Positions 8,540-18,441 of a stretch of 64,000 bases of DNA are shown here, in pieces (the stretch's first letter is position 1; the number at the start of each line of letters is the position of its first letter). A program made the position numbers and the translations under genes. Source of the stretch: Candidatus Hydrogenedentota bacterium (lineage in GTDB: Bacteria > UBA8481 > J006); assembly GCA_003697085.1 (NCBI GenBank), contig RFFU01000094.1, positions 21,552 to 85,551 of the forward strand. The letters run 5' to 3'. The notes under the pieces were generated by a model. That model saw only the letters and a program-made list of their open reading frames with translations. It was not told where the DNA came from and did not search any database.

Positions 8540-9643
8540 TCAGTCGGAGACCTTGAATGTCCGACTGAAATCGCGGTGAAAGAGTTCGTAGGCACCGTGT
8601 ACGACGATCTCATCGGAGGGATCGACGCCGCCAATCACTTCGATGAGATCCCCGTCGGCTTCCCCGAGGGATACGGAAATTTTTTCAAATCCATTCTCGG
8701 TTTTCCGAAAGAGAAAAGGCATGCCCTTCTCGTCTTTTACGATCGCGGTTCTTGGAACGGCCGGAGAATTCTTATGACGTCCAACGATGATCGAACCGGA
8801 GACGAAGGCGCCGGGGGAGAAGAATTTCGAGAGCGAGTCACCATCGATCCAGACCTGCGTCGCACCACCGGCCGAACGGCGAGGAAGGACTCTGATAACC
8901 CGCGCGCTGATTTCAAACGCTTTGCCGGGGACGCGACAGGTCGCCTTCTTTCCAAGGAAAACGTCTCCAGACGGTGAAAATACCGTCGCGAGGATACGAA
9001 TTCCGCGCGAATCAATGATGTCGGCAAGATGGGCCCCTGTGTTCACGAATTGCCCCCGAGAGACGGTTCGACTCGTGAAGATACCTGAGACAGGGGCGGG
9101 GACGGAGGCGGCGTCGTCGAGCAGTGACAATTCCTGCTGCGTCCGAGAGAGTTCCAGCCGCAAGCGATTGAGGTTGTCAAGTGCGGCAAGGGCCTCTCTG
9201 CGCGAGACCAGTTTCTCCTTCAAAGCTTCTCGATATTTCCCCGCATCCGCTTCCGCGATCGAAATCTGCCGCCCAAGGAATTCCTGTTTTTCCTCCAGGA
9301 CCTTCCGTCGGGTGATCAGTTGAGTTCCACCGATGAGAAAGAGCGATTCTCCCGCGCGGACACGCCTTTCATCCGGAACGCGTTGCGCGAGAATCTCGCC
9401 GTCCACCCGCGCCGTTATCTCGATCCGATTGGTCGCCACAACCTTGCCATACCAAGGGATCCGAACGGAAAAATTATGGCGCGAGGGACGCGCCGTTTCG
9501 ATGAGAACGGGGGAATCAAGAGTGACCCGTGATCGAGTGTTGCGACGGGAGTACGCGGCAAAGAAAAGGAGCCCAAGTGCGATGAGAGCGAAGAGCAACA
9601 GAATACCGAGGCGGCGGGAAGATGGTTTTCTCCGATCCTTCAA
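8540..9643 (-). CDS. RND efflux periplasmic adaptor (membrane fusion protein)
   Basis: This 367-residue HlyD/AcrA-family adaptor has an N-terminal membrane anchor (about residues 10-30), a biotinyl-lipoyl half-motif (ARVDGEILAQRVPDERRVRAGESLF), a coiled-coil hairpin (about 110-175), the second lipoyl half (PAPVSGIFTSRTVSRGQFV) and beta-barrel and membrane-proximal domains. It bridges the permease to the TolC-type channel. It starts with TTG at 9643, overlapping the TolC stop as TTGA, with a GGAG sequence upstream; the anchor directly after this codon supports the choice. Confidence 0.88.
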   Translation of the reverse strand: MKDRRKPSSRRLGILLLFALIALGLLFFAAYSRRNTRSRVTLDSPVLIETARPSRHNFSVRIPWYGKVVATNRIEITARVDGEILAQRVPDERRVRAGESLFLIGGTQLITRRKVLEEKQEFLGRQISIAEADAGKYREALKEKLVSRREALAALDNLNRLRLELSRTQQELSLLDDAASVPAPVSGIFTSRTVSRGQFVNTGAHLADIIDSRGIRILATVFSPSGDVFLGKKATCRVPGKAFEISARVIRVLPRRSAGGATQVWIDGDSLSKFFSPGAFVSGSIIVGRHKNSPAVPRTAIVKDEKGMPFLFRKTENGFEKISVSLGEADGDLIEVIGGVDPSDEIVVHGAYELFHRDFSRTFKVSD

Positions 9644-11019
9644 CGCTCGTGGCTCCGGTCCGCCGGGATCGTCCCGATCAGTGTTCGTCCTGACGAAATC
9701 TCCAACGCAATGACGAGATCGGCCAAGCGGCCTTGGAGGGAACGCTTTTCCAATTGTTTCTTCAATAGGCGAGAGACCGTCTTGTAGTAATCGAAGATGT
9801 CGGTTCGACCGTCGTCAGCGGCTTTTTTCGCCCAACGTTTCTGAAGCAGGAGGTTATCGATTTCCGTATTCACGGTTTCTATTTTCGCCCGAACGGCGGC
9901 GATTTCATTCAAAATCTTTCCGATCTCGGAGCGCGCATCAAAGAGCCGAGCGTTGTATTCATCGAAGAGTTGTTTTCTGGTGGCTCGTTCCCGGGCGATC
10001 TCACCCTGATTCTGGTTGAAGAGCGGCAGTGTGATTGAAATCTCCGCCCCGTTCGTCTTGACGGAGTCGATATCCCGCGCGGTGAGGAAGCCGATATTAA
10101 TCCTGGGAAACTGCCTCAGGATTGCTCTGCGAACTTTCTCCTCCTGACTTTCATATCCGCGGCGAAGAGCGAGCAGATCGAGGCGCCGTGTTTCGAGATT
10201 TTTTGTCAGTTCGGATTCATCGGGAAGCCCCCTCGGCGGTGCAAAGACAACACCCGTTTCCGGTTTGAGTTTCATTTCAGGGGGGACGCCGAGGGCGCGA
10301 TTGAGCGCGAGGCGTTCCCGTTCGATATGGTATCGATTTTGTTCGAGAGAATCGCGTGCGCGGAGAAGACGATTTCTTTCCGCCGCCAAGGTTGATCTGT
10401 CCGCAAGGCCGAGTTCAACCACCCGCCGTTCCGCCGCGTATTCCTCACGAACGTTCCTTAACAGTTCCTCCCAGAGAGGGCGTTGAGATTGCGAGAGGAC
10501 CAGACGATACAGATGAAGTTTGGCCGCCTCCGCCGTCTGCCATTCACTCCAGGCGATGTCGAGATCAACGGATGCCGCGTGCTTCTTTTCCGAACGGATC
10601 GTCCCGTTGCGGGAAAGAAGCGATGTGATATTCCAATTCACACCGTACGAAACGGCGTTCTCCTTTTCGCCGGCGTTTCGTCCACGCGGCGATTCGAAAC
10701 CGTAGGAGAAGGTCGGGTTGGGAAGGAGGCCGGCCTGAAGAACCTGCGCGGCCGCCCGGCCGCGTTCATCCCGTAGGGCTTTCAAATGAGGATTAACGAT
10801 GACCGCCATTACGGCGGCCTCCTCCGGAGAGAGCCCGTTGCGATAATCGACAATGAGAGGAGGCAAAAGAGGATGACTGATGGAATCGGAAAGAATCCGA
10901 ATCGCTTCGGCGTCCGGCACGAAATCCGTATTCTTCAGAGGAAGTGGATGATAGGAAGCGCAAGCACCGATCAGACAAATGGACAGCAGAGTTGTTCCTT
11001 GTTGAAGAAACCGGAGCAT
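9640..11019 (-). CDS. TolC-family outer-membrane efflux lipoprotein
   Basis: This is an outer-membrane factor of 459 residues. The signal peptide ends in a lipobox (LIGAC), so the mature protein should be lipidated at Cys19. Two repeated halves follow, each rich in long amphipathic helices (EERRVVELGLADRSTLAAERNRLL and ERATRKQLFDEYNARLFDARSE regions), as in OprM/CusC. The open frame extends 31 codons further upstream, but the ATG at 11019 puts the lipoprotein signal at the start, so I prefer it. It is first in the efflux operon and overlaps the adaptor gene. Confidence 0.85.
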   Translation of the reverse strand: MLRFLQQGTTLLSICLIGACASYHPLPLKNTDFVPDAEAIRILSDSISHPLLPPLIVDYRNGLSPEEAAVMAVIVNPHLKALRDERGRAAAQVLQAGLLPNPTFSYGFESPRGRNAGEKENAVSYGVNWNITSLLSRNGTIRSEKKHAASVDLDIAWSEWQTAEAAKLHLYRLVLSQSQRPLWEELLRNVREEYAAERRVVELGLADRSTLAAERNRLLRARDSLEQNRYHIERERLALNRALGVPPEMKLKPETGVVFAPPRGLPDESELTKNLETRRLDLLALRRGYESQEEKVRRAILRQFPRINIGFLTARDIDSVKTNGAEISITLPLFNQNQGEIARERATRKQLFDEYNARLFDARSEIGKILNEIAAVRAKIETVNTEIDNLLLQKRWAKKAADDGRTDIFDYYKTVSRLLKKQLEKRSLQGRLADLVIALEISSGRTLIGTIPADRSHER

Positions 11020-11184
11020 AATGATGGCATAATCGGAATCCCGCGGATTGTCCAGCAAAGGAATTGTTCTCCGTGGGAAAGGTACTTGGTGAGCCATCTC
11101 TGTAAAGAACAATTACCAACCGATTCCCACCCGCGAATTTTGCTGCGGAACCCCCAATTTTTTCTCAAAAACGAGGTAAATCTG

Positions 11185-11967
11185 ATGTATAATCACATCA
11201 GGCGAGAACGGAGGGAACGCGGGGGCGGGGAGGGAAGAGCAGAAGCGAGAGAGCGGATGTCGGGAACGTCTTCGAACGTGTTGAAAGAAAAGCCTGGTGA
11301 CGTGCGGCAGCGCGCGGAACGGAGAGAATGGCGAAGGGACAAGGAACGACCGTCTTCCCAGAGCAGCCGCCTGGTTGGAATTTTGACGCGTTATCGGGTA
11401 CCGGCCGCGTTTTTTCTGGTCCTTTTTCTTTTCGCGAAAGACCTCCTTTCCGGAACTCGCCCGCTTGATCTCGATGCGTTTGTTACCGGAAAATTTCCGT
11501 GGACGGGAAGTGTGGCGGTTTTGGTGATCCTCAGTGGGATCTTGTTTCGGGCTTGGGCCGCGGGGACGATCGAAAAGAGCCGGAAGGTCTGTCGTAAGGG
11601 ACCCTACGCCGTCGTACGGCATCCGCTTTATCTCGGGTCGCTTCTCATTGCCCTCGGGTTTTGCGCGGCGCTCAACAGTGTCGAGAATATCTTCGCGGTT
11701 TTGCTTTTCGTCGTGGTCTTTTATGTGCCAAAAGTGCGTCAGGAAGAAAAGGAGTTGTTGGAGAAGTTTGGAGAGGATTACGCGCGGTATATGGCCGAAG
11801 TCCCCGCCCTGTTTCCTTATCGAATTCCGAGAAGAATCGCGGGAGAATGGTCTTGGAGACGTTATTGGCGCCATCGGGAATGGCGGCTGGCGGTCACCTC
11901 GATTACGGCGTTGATACTTTTGGAACTGCTCTCGGAACGGGTCATTTCCTTTTCAATGTTTCCCTGA
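11185..11967 (+). CDS. Isoprenylcysteine carboxyl methyltransferase-like membrane protein (ICMT/PEMT family)
   Basis: The C-terminal half of this integral membrane protein carries the family signature RKGPYAVVRHPLYLGSLL, then a hydrophobic hairpin, then EEKELLEKFGEDYARYM. This is the SAM-binding module of Ste14-like/PEMT-like methyltransferases, usually annotated only as isoprenylcysteine methyltransferase family; the substrate is unknown. About 80 basic, low-complexity residues precede the first membrane segment. The start is uncertain: ATG 11185 has GAGGT 8 nt upstream, but a perfect TATAAT at 11188-11193 would instead favour ATG 11257. Confidence 0.7.
   Translation: MYNHIRRERRERGGGEGRAEARERMSGTSSNVLKEKPGDVRQRAERREWRRDKERPSSQSSRLVGILTRYRVPAAFFLVLFLFAKDLLSGTRPLDLDAFVTGKFPWTGSVAVLVILSGILFRAWAAGTIEKSRKVCRKGPYAVVRHPLYLGSLLIALGFCAALNSVENIFAVLLFVVVFYVPKVRQEEKELLEKFGEDYARYMAEVPALFPYRIPRRIAGEWSWRRYWRHREWRLAVTSITALILLELLSERVISFSMFP
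11188..11193 (+). promoter_or_regulatory. Candidate -10 box TATAAT before the ICMT-like gene
   Basis: A perfect TATAAT lies 64 nt before ATG 11257. No good -35 hexamer is found at 16-18 nt. It overlaps the first codons of the longer version of the gene, so either it is fortuitous or the shorter start is used. Confidence 0.4.
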
Positions 11968-12209
11968 ATGTCATTAGATCCATCCCGGCTCTTTCTTCCA
12001 CGGGTCCCGTATGGATCGTGTTGTTCCGTCTCTTCGTCGTTATTCGTTTCTCGTTTCTGATTGTTCAGTGTTGAACGACGAACGGTAAACGTTTGTAGAT
12101 GCCGCCTTTCCCTCCCCCTTCCGCGTTTTCGGTGTGTTCGGTGTTTTCCCACTTTCCGAGAATTCAGCGTGTTCAGCGGTTTTGATGTGCGATTTCCGTC
12201 TTTCTCGAC

Positions 12210-12215
12210 TATAAT
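12210..12215 (+). promoter_or_regulatory. Candidate -10 box TATAAT for nadA
   Basis: A perfect TATAAT lies 30 nt before the nadA ATG. The predicted transcript would carry the purine-rich AAAGGAAAGAAAGG ribosome-binding region. No clear -35 is present at the usual distance. Confidence 0.5.
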
Positions 12216-12244
12216 TGCGACGAAAGGAAAGAAAGGCAGAGACG

Positions 12245-13225
12245 ATGGGAGTGACATTGGAGGAAAAACTGTCCCGATTGGGAGCCGGACTCTATGATGC
12301 CGAAACGGTGGCGGAACTCGAGAGGGACCTCGAGGAAATACGCCTCCTGAAGAAGAAGCACGGAGCGGTTCTTCTGGCGCACAACTACCAACGGCCGGAG
12401 ATCTTCGAAGTGGCGGATTTCGTGGGAGACTCCCTGGAACTGGCGCGGAAAGCGGCGGAGGTCTCGGCTCCCGTGATCGTCTTCTGTGGAGTCCACTTTA
12501 TGGCCGAAACGGCCAAGATTCTCTGTCCCGAAAGCCGCGTTCTTCTTCCGAACCTGGCGGCGGGCTGCAGTTTGGCGGAGGCGGCGACTGCGGAGGCCGT
12601 GCGCCGAAAAGCAGCCGAACTTCGAAAAGACTATCCCGATCTCGCCGTGGTCTCTTATGTGAACACGACGGCGGAAGTGAAGGCGGTTTCCGATGTCTGT
12701 GTCACATCGGCCAATGCCGTCAAGATTGTCAACGCGCTTCCGAACGAGACGATCCTCTTCCTTCCCGACAGGAATCTCGCGGCTTATGTCGCCAAGAACT
12801 CGAAAAAACGAATTATTCCGTGGGAAGGAGATTGCTACGTTCACCACCAGCTTGCACCGAAGGATATTCTCGAGACGCGGAAGGCCTTTCCGAAGGCGAA
12901 GGTACTCGTTCACCCCGAATGCCGAACCGACGTTCTTGATCTTGCCGACGCCATCCTCTCCACTTCGGGAATGATTCGGTACGCTCAAGAATCCGACGCG
13001 GAAGAATTCATCGTCGTTACCGAATGCGGACTTTCCGACCGCTTGATGATCGAGGTTCCGCACAAGCGCTTCTACAAATCTTGCAATCTTTGCAAATATA
13101 TGAAGATGATTACCGTTCCGGACACGAGAAGAACTCTGGAACGGTTGGCGCCGGAGATCCGACTTTCGAGGGAGGTGATGGACGCGGCGCGAAGAACCAT
13201 AACGCGGATGTTGGAATTGGCTTGA
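12245..13225 (+). CDS. nadA: Quinolinate synthase
   Basis: NadA condenses iminoaspartate with dihydroxyacetone phosphate to make quinolinate in de novo NAD synthesis, using a [4Fe-4S] cluster. This 326-residue protein shows LLAHNYQRPEIFEVADFVGDSL near the start, AGCSLAE, the TECGLSDR cysteine and the C-terminal SCNLCKYMKM cysteines, so the cluster ligands are all present. I start at ATG 12245, behind AAAGG-type spacing, rather than the TTG ten codons earlier. Neither nadB nor nadC is in the window. It is probably transcribed from the TATAAT just upstream. Confidence 0.93.
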   Translation: MGVTLEEKLSRLGAGLYDAETVAELERDLEEIRLLKKKHGAVLLAHNYQRPEIFEVADFVGDSLELARKAAEVSAPVIVFCGVHFMAETAKILCPESRVLLPNLAAGCSLAEAATAEAVRRKAAELRKDYPDLAVVSYVNTTAEVKAVSDVCVTSANAVKIVNALPNETILFLPDRNLAAYVAKNSKKRIIPWEGDCYVHHQLAPKDILETRKAFPKAKVLVHPECRTDVLDLADAILSTSGMIRYAQESDAEEFIVVTECGLSDRLMIEVPHKRFYKSCNLCKYMKMITVPDTRRTLERLAPEIRLSREVMDAARRTITRMLELA

Positions 13226-13262
13226 TTGCCGACCGGCGGTTTTGCTCTTCCTTTCCGAGGCC

Positions 13263-14067
13263 ATGAATTCCTTTTCGACCGATTCCTATTGGCGTTCCGT
13301 GCACCGGGAGACCGTCGATGATCTTGCGGCTGTCAATTATCCGTCTCTTCCCGCTGGTTTCAATCGTCTCGTCGATCGCATTTTTCGAGAGGCGATCGAG
13401 GAGGTCCTGCGGGAACTCCCTTCGGGCCGAGCGTTCGAGATCGGATGCGGACGCGGGCGATGGATGCGGTTGCTGCGGGGGCGAGGGTGGGTCGCGCATG
13501 GCTGCGATATTGCTCTGTCCGCCCGTCCCTCGGTCGTCGCTTCCGAGCTCGCCGTGCCGATTCGAAGCCGTTCGTGTAATCTCGTGCTCGCCATTACCGT
13601 GTTGCAACATATTCGGGAGAAGGAATTCGTGCTCGATGAAATTTTCCGTATTCTCGAACCGGGCGGGCACGTTCTCCTGGTCGAGATTCTGGAGCGTCCG
13701 GGGGGTCACCTGGCAGGCGCATATGTTTCCTGAACGGTTGGAGTGGTGGCGTGAGCAATTGCGCCGGAGCGGATTCGTGATCGTGAAGGAAAGGCCGGTG
13801 GAGTATCTCCCTGTGCTGCGTGCCGTGGAATGGGCGAAAGGGATCGAAAAACGATTGCGGGGGAAAGGGAAAAATGACTCATCGTTGCCGAGAACGGCGG
13901 AACGGGAGCGCGTGTCTCCGCAAGGTGTTCCAAAGAAGCAGCCGATGTGGAAGAATCTCTTCTGGGAAGTCTTGACGCCGATCTCAAGCCTTTTGGAGAA
14001 ACCTGCTGGATTTCTTCCGTTTTTCAAGGCCAGTCACCGCCTCTTCCTTCTTGAAAAGAGGAACTGA
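13263..14067 (+). pseudogene. Frameshifted class I SAM-dependent methyltransferase
   Basis: The N-terminal part (from ATG 13263) has methyltransferase motif I, FEIGCGRGRWMRLLRGRGW, then AHGCDI, a LVLAITVLQHI motif and a FRILEPGGHVLLVEI strand. After a run of six G (13700-13705) this frame ends at a TGA at 13731-13733, while the +1 frame continues with WQAHMFPERLEWWREQLRRSGF, which is the expected next block of this family, to 14067. Removing one G would give a single protein of about 267 residues. It follows nadA closely. It may be a true pseudogene, a programmed shift, or a base-calling error in the G run. Confidence 0.65.
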
Positions 14068-14548
14068 TTTTTTTCGAAAGATAAGAGCCTGGTGTTTCGA
14101 AGGAGATAAGAGACTTGTGGAGAAACGAATGGAAAGACGGGAAAGCGGGAAAAAGAGTGACGAATCAGGTGAAGTTATAAACCGGGATCATGCAACTTTA
14201 TCCGAAACAAGATTTGCTACGGGGACGCAGAGATCACGGAGAATGGAAAGTGGAGAATGAAAAGTGGAGAAGAAGAAGTCCGGCCGAGCGAGAAGGTCCG
14301 CTTAACCGTTTTGTATATCTCTCGCCCCGTCGGAGCCCTTCTTTTCGGGATGTCGTTTTTTTCGAAAACGACATTCGCCATTCCCTTTTTCCATTTTTTC
14401 TCTGTGCCTCCTCGGTATGTCCTCCGTGATCTCTGTTGATTTGAGAAGAGCAACCGCTTCTTCCCAAAATGTCAAAAAGTAAACCCCTGGGGCAAATCGC
14501 TGGGGCAAATCGGGGCTGGGGCAAATCGGGCGCAAATCGCGAATCGAG
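14068..14548. other. Non-coding stretch between convergent methyltransferase and lpxA
   Basis: No gene is supported here. The segment contains a GTGCCTCCTCGGTATGTCCTCCGTG-like low-complexity patch (about 14400-14440) related to the CACGGA-type repeats elsewhere, and a short tandem repeat next to the lpxA stop. Confidence 0.5.
14486..14546 (+). repeat. Short tandem repeat, unit CTGGGGCAAATCG
   Basis: Three nearly identical 13-nt units (about 14487-14499, 14500-14512, 14516-14528) are followed by decayed copies (GCGCAAATCG, CGAATCG). The array ends two bases before the lpxA stop codon region, on the 3' side of that gene. Confidence 0.8.
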
Positions 14549-15382
14549 TTATCGGAGAATTCCCCGTTCGGACTTCCTCAGAAATTCCAGGATCAATCGA
14601 ATCTCCTGAATATTGCGGCATTCCGAAGCGATTCTTTTAACAGCAGCGTGGATGGTTAGTTTTCCTCGGAAAAGAATCCGCAAGGCCTTGGAGATTTCTT
14701 CGACGACCTCTTCGGAGAAACCGCGTCGTTTCAAACCGATGGAATTGGCCCCGAGAAAAAGGGGAGGAATTCCCGCGATGCGCGCGAAGGGAACGACATC
14801 CTGGCTTATGCGTGTCTGACCTCCGATGAAGGCGTACGGTCCGATTCTCACGAATTGGTGGACGGGCGTCAACCCCCCGACCGCGGCGCAATCCCCTATC
14901 GTGACGTGCCCGGCCAGCGTGGCCGCATTGGCTAAAATCACCTCGTTACCAAGATGACAGTCATGCGCGACATGGGAGTAGGCCATAAAAAGGCATCCGT
15001 TTCCAATCGACGTCTTGCCGCCTCCTCCAACGGTCCCTCGATTGATTGTGACGCATTCTCGGAAGATGTTTCTCGAACCGACGACCAGAAGAGTTTCTTC
15101 CCCGCGGTATTTGAGGTCCTGCGGCCGCGATCCCACGACACTTCCTGGAAAGAAATGATTCTCGTCGCCGATTTCCGAGGGACCTTCGATCGTGACGTGG
15201 TTTCGGAGTAGACATCGGGCCCCCAGGCGCACCTTCGGGCCGATGACGCAGTACGGCCCGACAATGGTTCCCGAACCGATGACGGCTTCGGCATCGACCA
15301 CGGCGGTCGGGTGAATCTCCGCCCCTCCGTCGATACCGGAACCGGTGTGTCCGGTTGAATTCGCGGAGACGGGCGAAGTCAC
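14549..15382 (-). CDS. lpxA: Acyl-ACP--UDP-N-acetylglucosamine O-acyltransferase
   Basis: LpxA performs the first step of lipid A synthesis, moving a 3-hydroxyacyl chain from ACP to UDP-GlcNAc. The 277-residue protein has the left-handed beta-helix hexapeptide pattern (IHPTAVVDAEAVIGSGTIVG and following), the catalytic histidine in YSHVAHDCHLG, and the helical C-terminus with LRILFRGKLTIHAAVKRI. The GTG start at 15382 lies 2 nt after the lpxC/fabZ stop. It is the last gene of the lipid A operon. An N-terminal extension of about 20 Ser/Gly-rich residues precedes the helix. Confidence 0.93.
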   Translation of the reverse strand: MTSPVSANSTGHTGSGIDGGAEIHPTAVVDAEAVIGSGTIVGPYCVIGPKVRLGARCLLRNHVTIEGPSEIGDENHFFPGSVVGSRPQDLKYRGEETLLVVGSRNIFRECVTINRGTVGGGGKTSIGNGCLFMAYSHVAHDCHLGNEVILANAATLAGHVTIGDCAAVGGLTPVHQFVRIGPYAFIGGQTRISQDVVPFARIAGIPPLFLGANSIGLKRRGFSEEVVEEISKALRILFRGKLTIHAAVKRIASECRNIQEIRLILEFLRKSERGILR

Positions 15383-15384
15383 GT

Positions 15385-16689
15385 TCAGCCCTCCTCCGGA
15401 ATCGAGAATTTCAGATCGGCCTCCGCCACCAGGGTTCCTTCCACGTAGGCTTCGCCGCGCATCAGTCCCGTCCTCGATCGAATCTTGACGGCTTCCACCT
15501 CGAAGATGACCTGATCGCCGGGAACGACGGGTTTGCGGAACTTGACGTTGTCCAGCCCCATAAAGAAGACGAGGCGACCGGGCATATTCGAGCCGGAGAG
15601 CAGCATCACTCCCCCGACCTGAGCCATCGCCTCGATCAAGAGAACCCCGGGCATAATCGGATACTGCGGAAAATGCCCCTGGAAAAAGTGTTCATTACCG
15701 GTGACGTTTTTAAGACCGACGATCTTCTTCCCCGGCTCGATGGAAAGGATGCGGTCCACGAGAAGGAAGGGATAACGATGCGGAAGGATCCGTTTGATGG
15801 CCTCGATGTCGAGCTGTTCATTCGTGACGGAAAGGGAACGGTGGTAATGAGCGACGGTTTTTTGCTTCAACTCGTCGAGTTTTCGGGCCATGCGGACGTT
15901 GAGCGCGTGGCCGCCACGGATAACGATCACGTGTCCCTTCACTTGGCAGCCGAGAAACATCAGGTCGCCGATGAGATCGAGGATTTTGTGTCGTACGGGT
16001 TCATCGGGGTAACGCAAGCGACACTGTGGAAGAACGCCCTTCTCATCGAAGACGATGGCGTTTTCGAGGGATCCGCCCTTGATCAACCCGGCGCCGCGCA
16101 GTTCCTCCACCTCGTCCTTCGTGCAAAAGGTTCGCGCCCCCGCCAGCTCCTTCTCGAAACTCTCTGCGGTCACCGATAGGGAATAGAACTGAGAATGAAT
16201 GCCGGATTCCGGATAGTGAATCGTGTAGGAAACGCGAAAATCGGTGGAAGGGAGAATGATGATCTGCTTGTCGTTATCTTCGAGCCAGACGGGTTCCCTG
16301 ACTCGAAAGATCCGCCGCGGAGATTTGAGGGATTTGATACCGACCTTTCTTATCTCCTCGACGAACGGAGCGGCGCTGCCGTCGAGGATCGGTACTTCGG
16401 GTCCGTTGATGTCGATGATCGCGTTGTCGATGCCGAGTCCGCCGAGTGCGGAAAGGATATGTTCGACGGTGTGAACGGTGACTTCGCCGCGCCCCAGAGT
16501 CGTTTCTCGTTCGGTGCCGATGAGGTAATCGAGACGGACCGGGATCTCGGGGGATTCCGCGAGATCGGTTCGGACGAAGATGATTCCTCGGTCGGCTTCG
16601 GCGGGCCGGATCCGCATCCGCACGTCGACGCCCGTATGTAATCCGGCTCCTTCAAATGTGATCGCTCTTCCCAGAGTAGCCTGGTTCAC
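15385..16689 (-). CDS. lpxC/fabZ: Bifunctional UDP-3-O-acyl-GlcNAc deacetylase / 3-hydroxyacyl-ACP dehydratase fusion
   Basis: Residues 1 to about 283 are LpxC, the zinc deacetylase that commits lipid A synthesis: [17 protein letters not shown], the ligand block [11 protein letters not shown], and RGGHALN. Residues from about 293 to 434 are Fab[14 protein letters not shown], the catalytic [20 protein letters not shown], and a hot-dog fold C-terminus. The fusion is known in Bacteroidota and several candidate phyla and couples two enzymes competing for 3-hydroxyacyl-ACP. It begins with GTG, overlapping the lpxD stop as GTGA. Confidence 0.95.
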   Translation of the reverse strand: MNQATLGRAITFEGAGLHTGVDVRMRIRPAEADRGIIFVRTDLAESPEIPVRLDYLIGTERETTLGRGEVTVHTVEHILSALGGLGIDNAIIDINGPEVPILDGSAAPFVEEIRKVGIKSLKSPRRIFRVREPVWLEDNDKQIIILPSTDFRVSYTIHYPESGIHSQFYSLSVTAESFEKELAGARTFCTKDEVEELRGAGLIKGGSLENAIVFDEKGVLPQCRLRYPDEPVRHKILDLIGDLMFLGCQVKGHVIVIRGGHALNVRMARKLDELKQKTVAHYHRSLSVTNEQLDIEAIKRILPHRYPFLLVDRILSIEPGKKIVGLKNVTGNEHFFQGHFPQYPIMPGVLLIEAMAQVGGVMLLSGSNMPGRLVFFMGLDNVKFRKPVVPGDQVIFEVEAVKIRSRTGLMRGEAYVEGTLVAEADLKFSIPEEG

Positions 16690-17744
16690 ATCGGTCCTCC
16701 TTCCAATTTGTCGATCCTACGGGCCAGGCGCTGGACCGCCGTTGTGAGCTGCCCGACCTTTCTAACGAGTTCGGGAAGGCGCGGCAGGCTGACCACGATC
16801 TTCTTCTCTTCGTTGTGCGGTTTGGCGGGGAAACCCGAGACGTGCATATGACCGGGAAGAGACTTCGTGACGCCGGATTTCGCCGCCACGACGGTGCCGG
16901 GGCCGATGGTCAAATGCCCCGCCACTCCCGCTTGACCGGCAAATACTACGTGGTCTCCTACGCGAACGGAACCTGAAATTCCCACCTGTGCGACAATCAG
17001 ACAGTCCGAGCCTATGACGACGTTGTGAGCGATGTGTACCAGATTATCGATCTTCGTTCCGGAGCCGATCACGGTCTGTCCCGAAGCCGCTCGGTCGATC
17101 GTGCAGTTCGCGCCGATCTCGACGTTGTCTTCAACCACAACAGTCCCGATCTGAGGAATCTTGTAATGCTTCCCCTTGTCCTCGACGAAACCGAATCCGT
17201 CCGAGCCGATGACGGTTCCGGCGTGGATGACACAGTGACTGCCGATCGTCACGCCATCTTCGAGGGAAACATTGGAATGGATATGGGTATGATCGCCGAT
17301 CGAGACATCCCGGCCCACGATCACACCGGGAAAAAGGACGGAGCAATCTCCAATGCGAGCGTTTTCACCGATGACAACGTTGGCCCCGACGGCGATCTCC
17401 CTTCCCAAAATCGCGGTTTCGTGAATGACGGCCGTGGTGTGGATCCCGGGTTCAAAACGGCGTTGAGGCGCATAGAGGGATGCAATGCGGGCGAAAGCAA
17501 AGCGGGGATTCTCCACTTGCAACAACGGAAGTTCGGATTCCGTGATGTGAGGAGGAACAATGATGCAGGAGGCCTCCGTGGCGGCGGCGTTCTGGAGGTA
17601 CTTTTCCTCCACCGCGAATGTGATGTCTCCTCGCCGGGCGTTCTCGATCGCCGAAACCCCGGTGATGATCGTTTCTGGATCTCCCACGATCCGGCCGCCG
17701 ACGAACTCAGCCAGCTCCGCCAAACTGCGTCGCTCGCGATTCAT
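16686..17744 (-). CDS. lpxD: UDP-3-O-(3-hydroxyacyl)glucosamine N-acyltransferase
   Basis: LpxD adds the second, amide-linked acyl chain in lipid A synthesis. The 352-residue protein has the N-terminal uridine-binding domain ([19 protein letters not shown], then [12 protein letters not shown]), a long hexapeptide beta-helix, and the catalytic histidine in [15 protein letters not shown]. The C-terminal helix ([24 protein letters not shown]) is as expected for ACP binding. It starts at an ATG 64 nt after skp and overlaps the following lpxC/fabZ gene. Confidence 0.94.
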   Translation of the reverse strand: MNRERRSLAELAEFVGGRIVGDPETIITGVSAIENARRGDITFAVEEKYLQNAAATEASCIIVPPHITESELPLLQVENPRFAFARIASLYAPQRRFEPGIHTTAVIHETAILGREIAVGANVVIGENARIGDCSVLFPGVIVGRDVSIGDHTHIHSNVSLEDGVTIGSHCVIHAGTVIGSDGFGFVEDKGKHYKIPQIGTVVVEDNVEIGANCTIDRAASGQTVIGSGTKIDNLVHIAHNVVIGSDCLIVAQVGISGSVRVGDHVVFAGQAGVAGHLTIGPGTVVAAKSGVTKSLPGHMHVSGFPAKPHNEEKKIVVSLPRLPELVRKVGQLTTAVQRLARRIDKLEGGPM

Positions 17745-17808
17745 CGTTCCGCGCCCGAAACCCGACGAAGATTCCGGCGTATCACGCCGTCGGTCTCCTC
17801 TTCCGCGT

Positions 17809-18441
17809 TCAGCGGAAGGGCCAGTGTCCCGAGCCGACCGCCGGTTGGGAAGCCGAGGGAAAGGCCGTGGGAGCCACTGACGGAGCGTTTCCGGAGGAAA
17901 CAGAGGTCCCCTTGGCGGGATGACGACGGTTCAATTCCGCAACCACCTCGTTCGTGATTTCCAAGGCCTCGGAAGAAAAGATCAACATTCCCTTTTCCAA
18001 AACCAGATCGAGTTTCCGCTCTTTGGCTATCGACGCGACCACATCCTCGATCTCTGCTCGAATCTGAACCTGGAGACTGTCGAGTTCGTTTCGGAACTGG
18101 ATGTTGGTTCTGGTCACGAATTCCCGCAAGTCCTGGTCTCGGGCCTGAATCTCCTCCCGCTTCTTCTTCAGTTCTTCGTCGCTGGCCGTCGCACGGACCT
18201 TCTCGAGCGAGTCGATTAAGGCCAGGACTTCCTTCTCCTCGCTGTCCACGACCGACTGCAGCTGGGCCTTTTTGTCCTCCAGCGCCTTGACGGCCGCACG
18301 GTAACGATTGTATTGCTGGCCCACCGTTTGCAGATCCACGACGCCGATCCGTAAATTTCCCTCGTCCGCGCCTACCGGAGAGACGAACCCCGCCACCAGC
18401 GCGATGCCGAGAAGAAAGACCGAAATACGAATGATTTTCAC
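17809..18441 (-). CDS. skp: OmpH/Skp-family periplasmic chaperone
   Basis: Skp-type chaperones hold unfolded outer-membrane proteins in the periplasm. This 210-residue protein has a signal peptide (to about residue 25, ending in GADEG), the family opening [29 protein letters not shown], and a long charged coiled coil (about 50-150). An alanine/serine/proline-rich tail follows. The GTG start has AGGAGG about 11 nt upstream. It heads the lipid A operon, as in many diderms, but no bamA gene precedes it here. Confidence 0.85.
   Translation of the reverse strand: MKIIRISVFLLGIALVAGFVSPVGADEGNLRIGVVDLQTVGQQYNRYRAAVKALEDKKAQLQSVVDSEEKEVLALIDSLEKVRATASDEELKKKREEIQARDQDLREFVTRTNIQFRNELDSLQVQIRAEIEDVVASIAKERKLDLVLEKGMLIFSSEALEITNEVVAELNRRHPAKGTSVSSGNAPSVAPTAFPSASQPAVGSGHWPFR

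Noticed and set aside
14486-14546. CTGGGGCAAATCG units considered as a CRISPR array
   Set aside because: Units are 13 nt and contiguous or nearly so, without spacers of regular length, and no cas gene is present.
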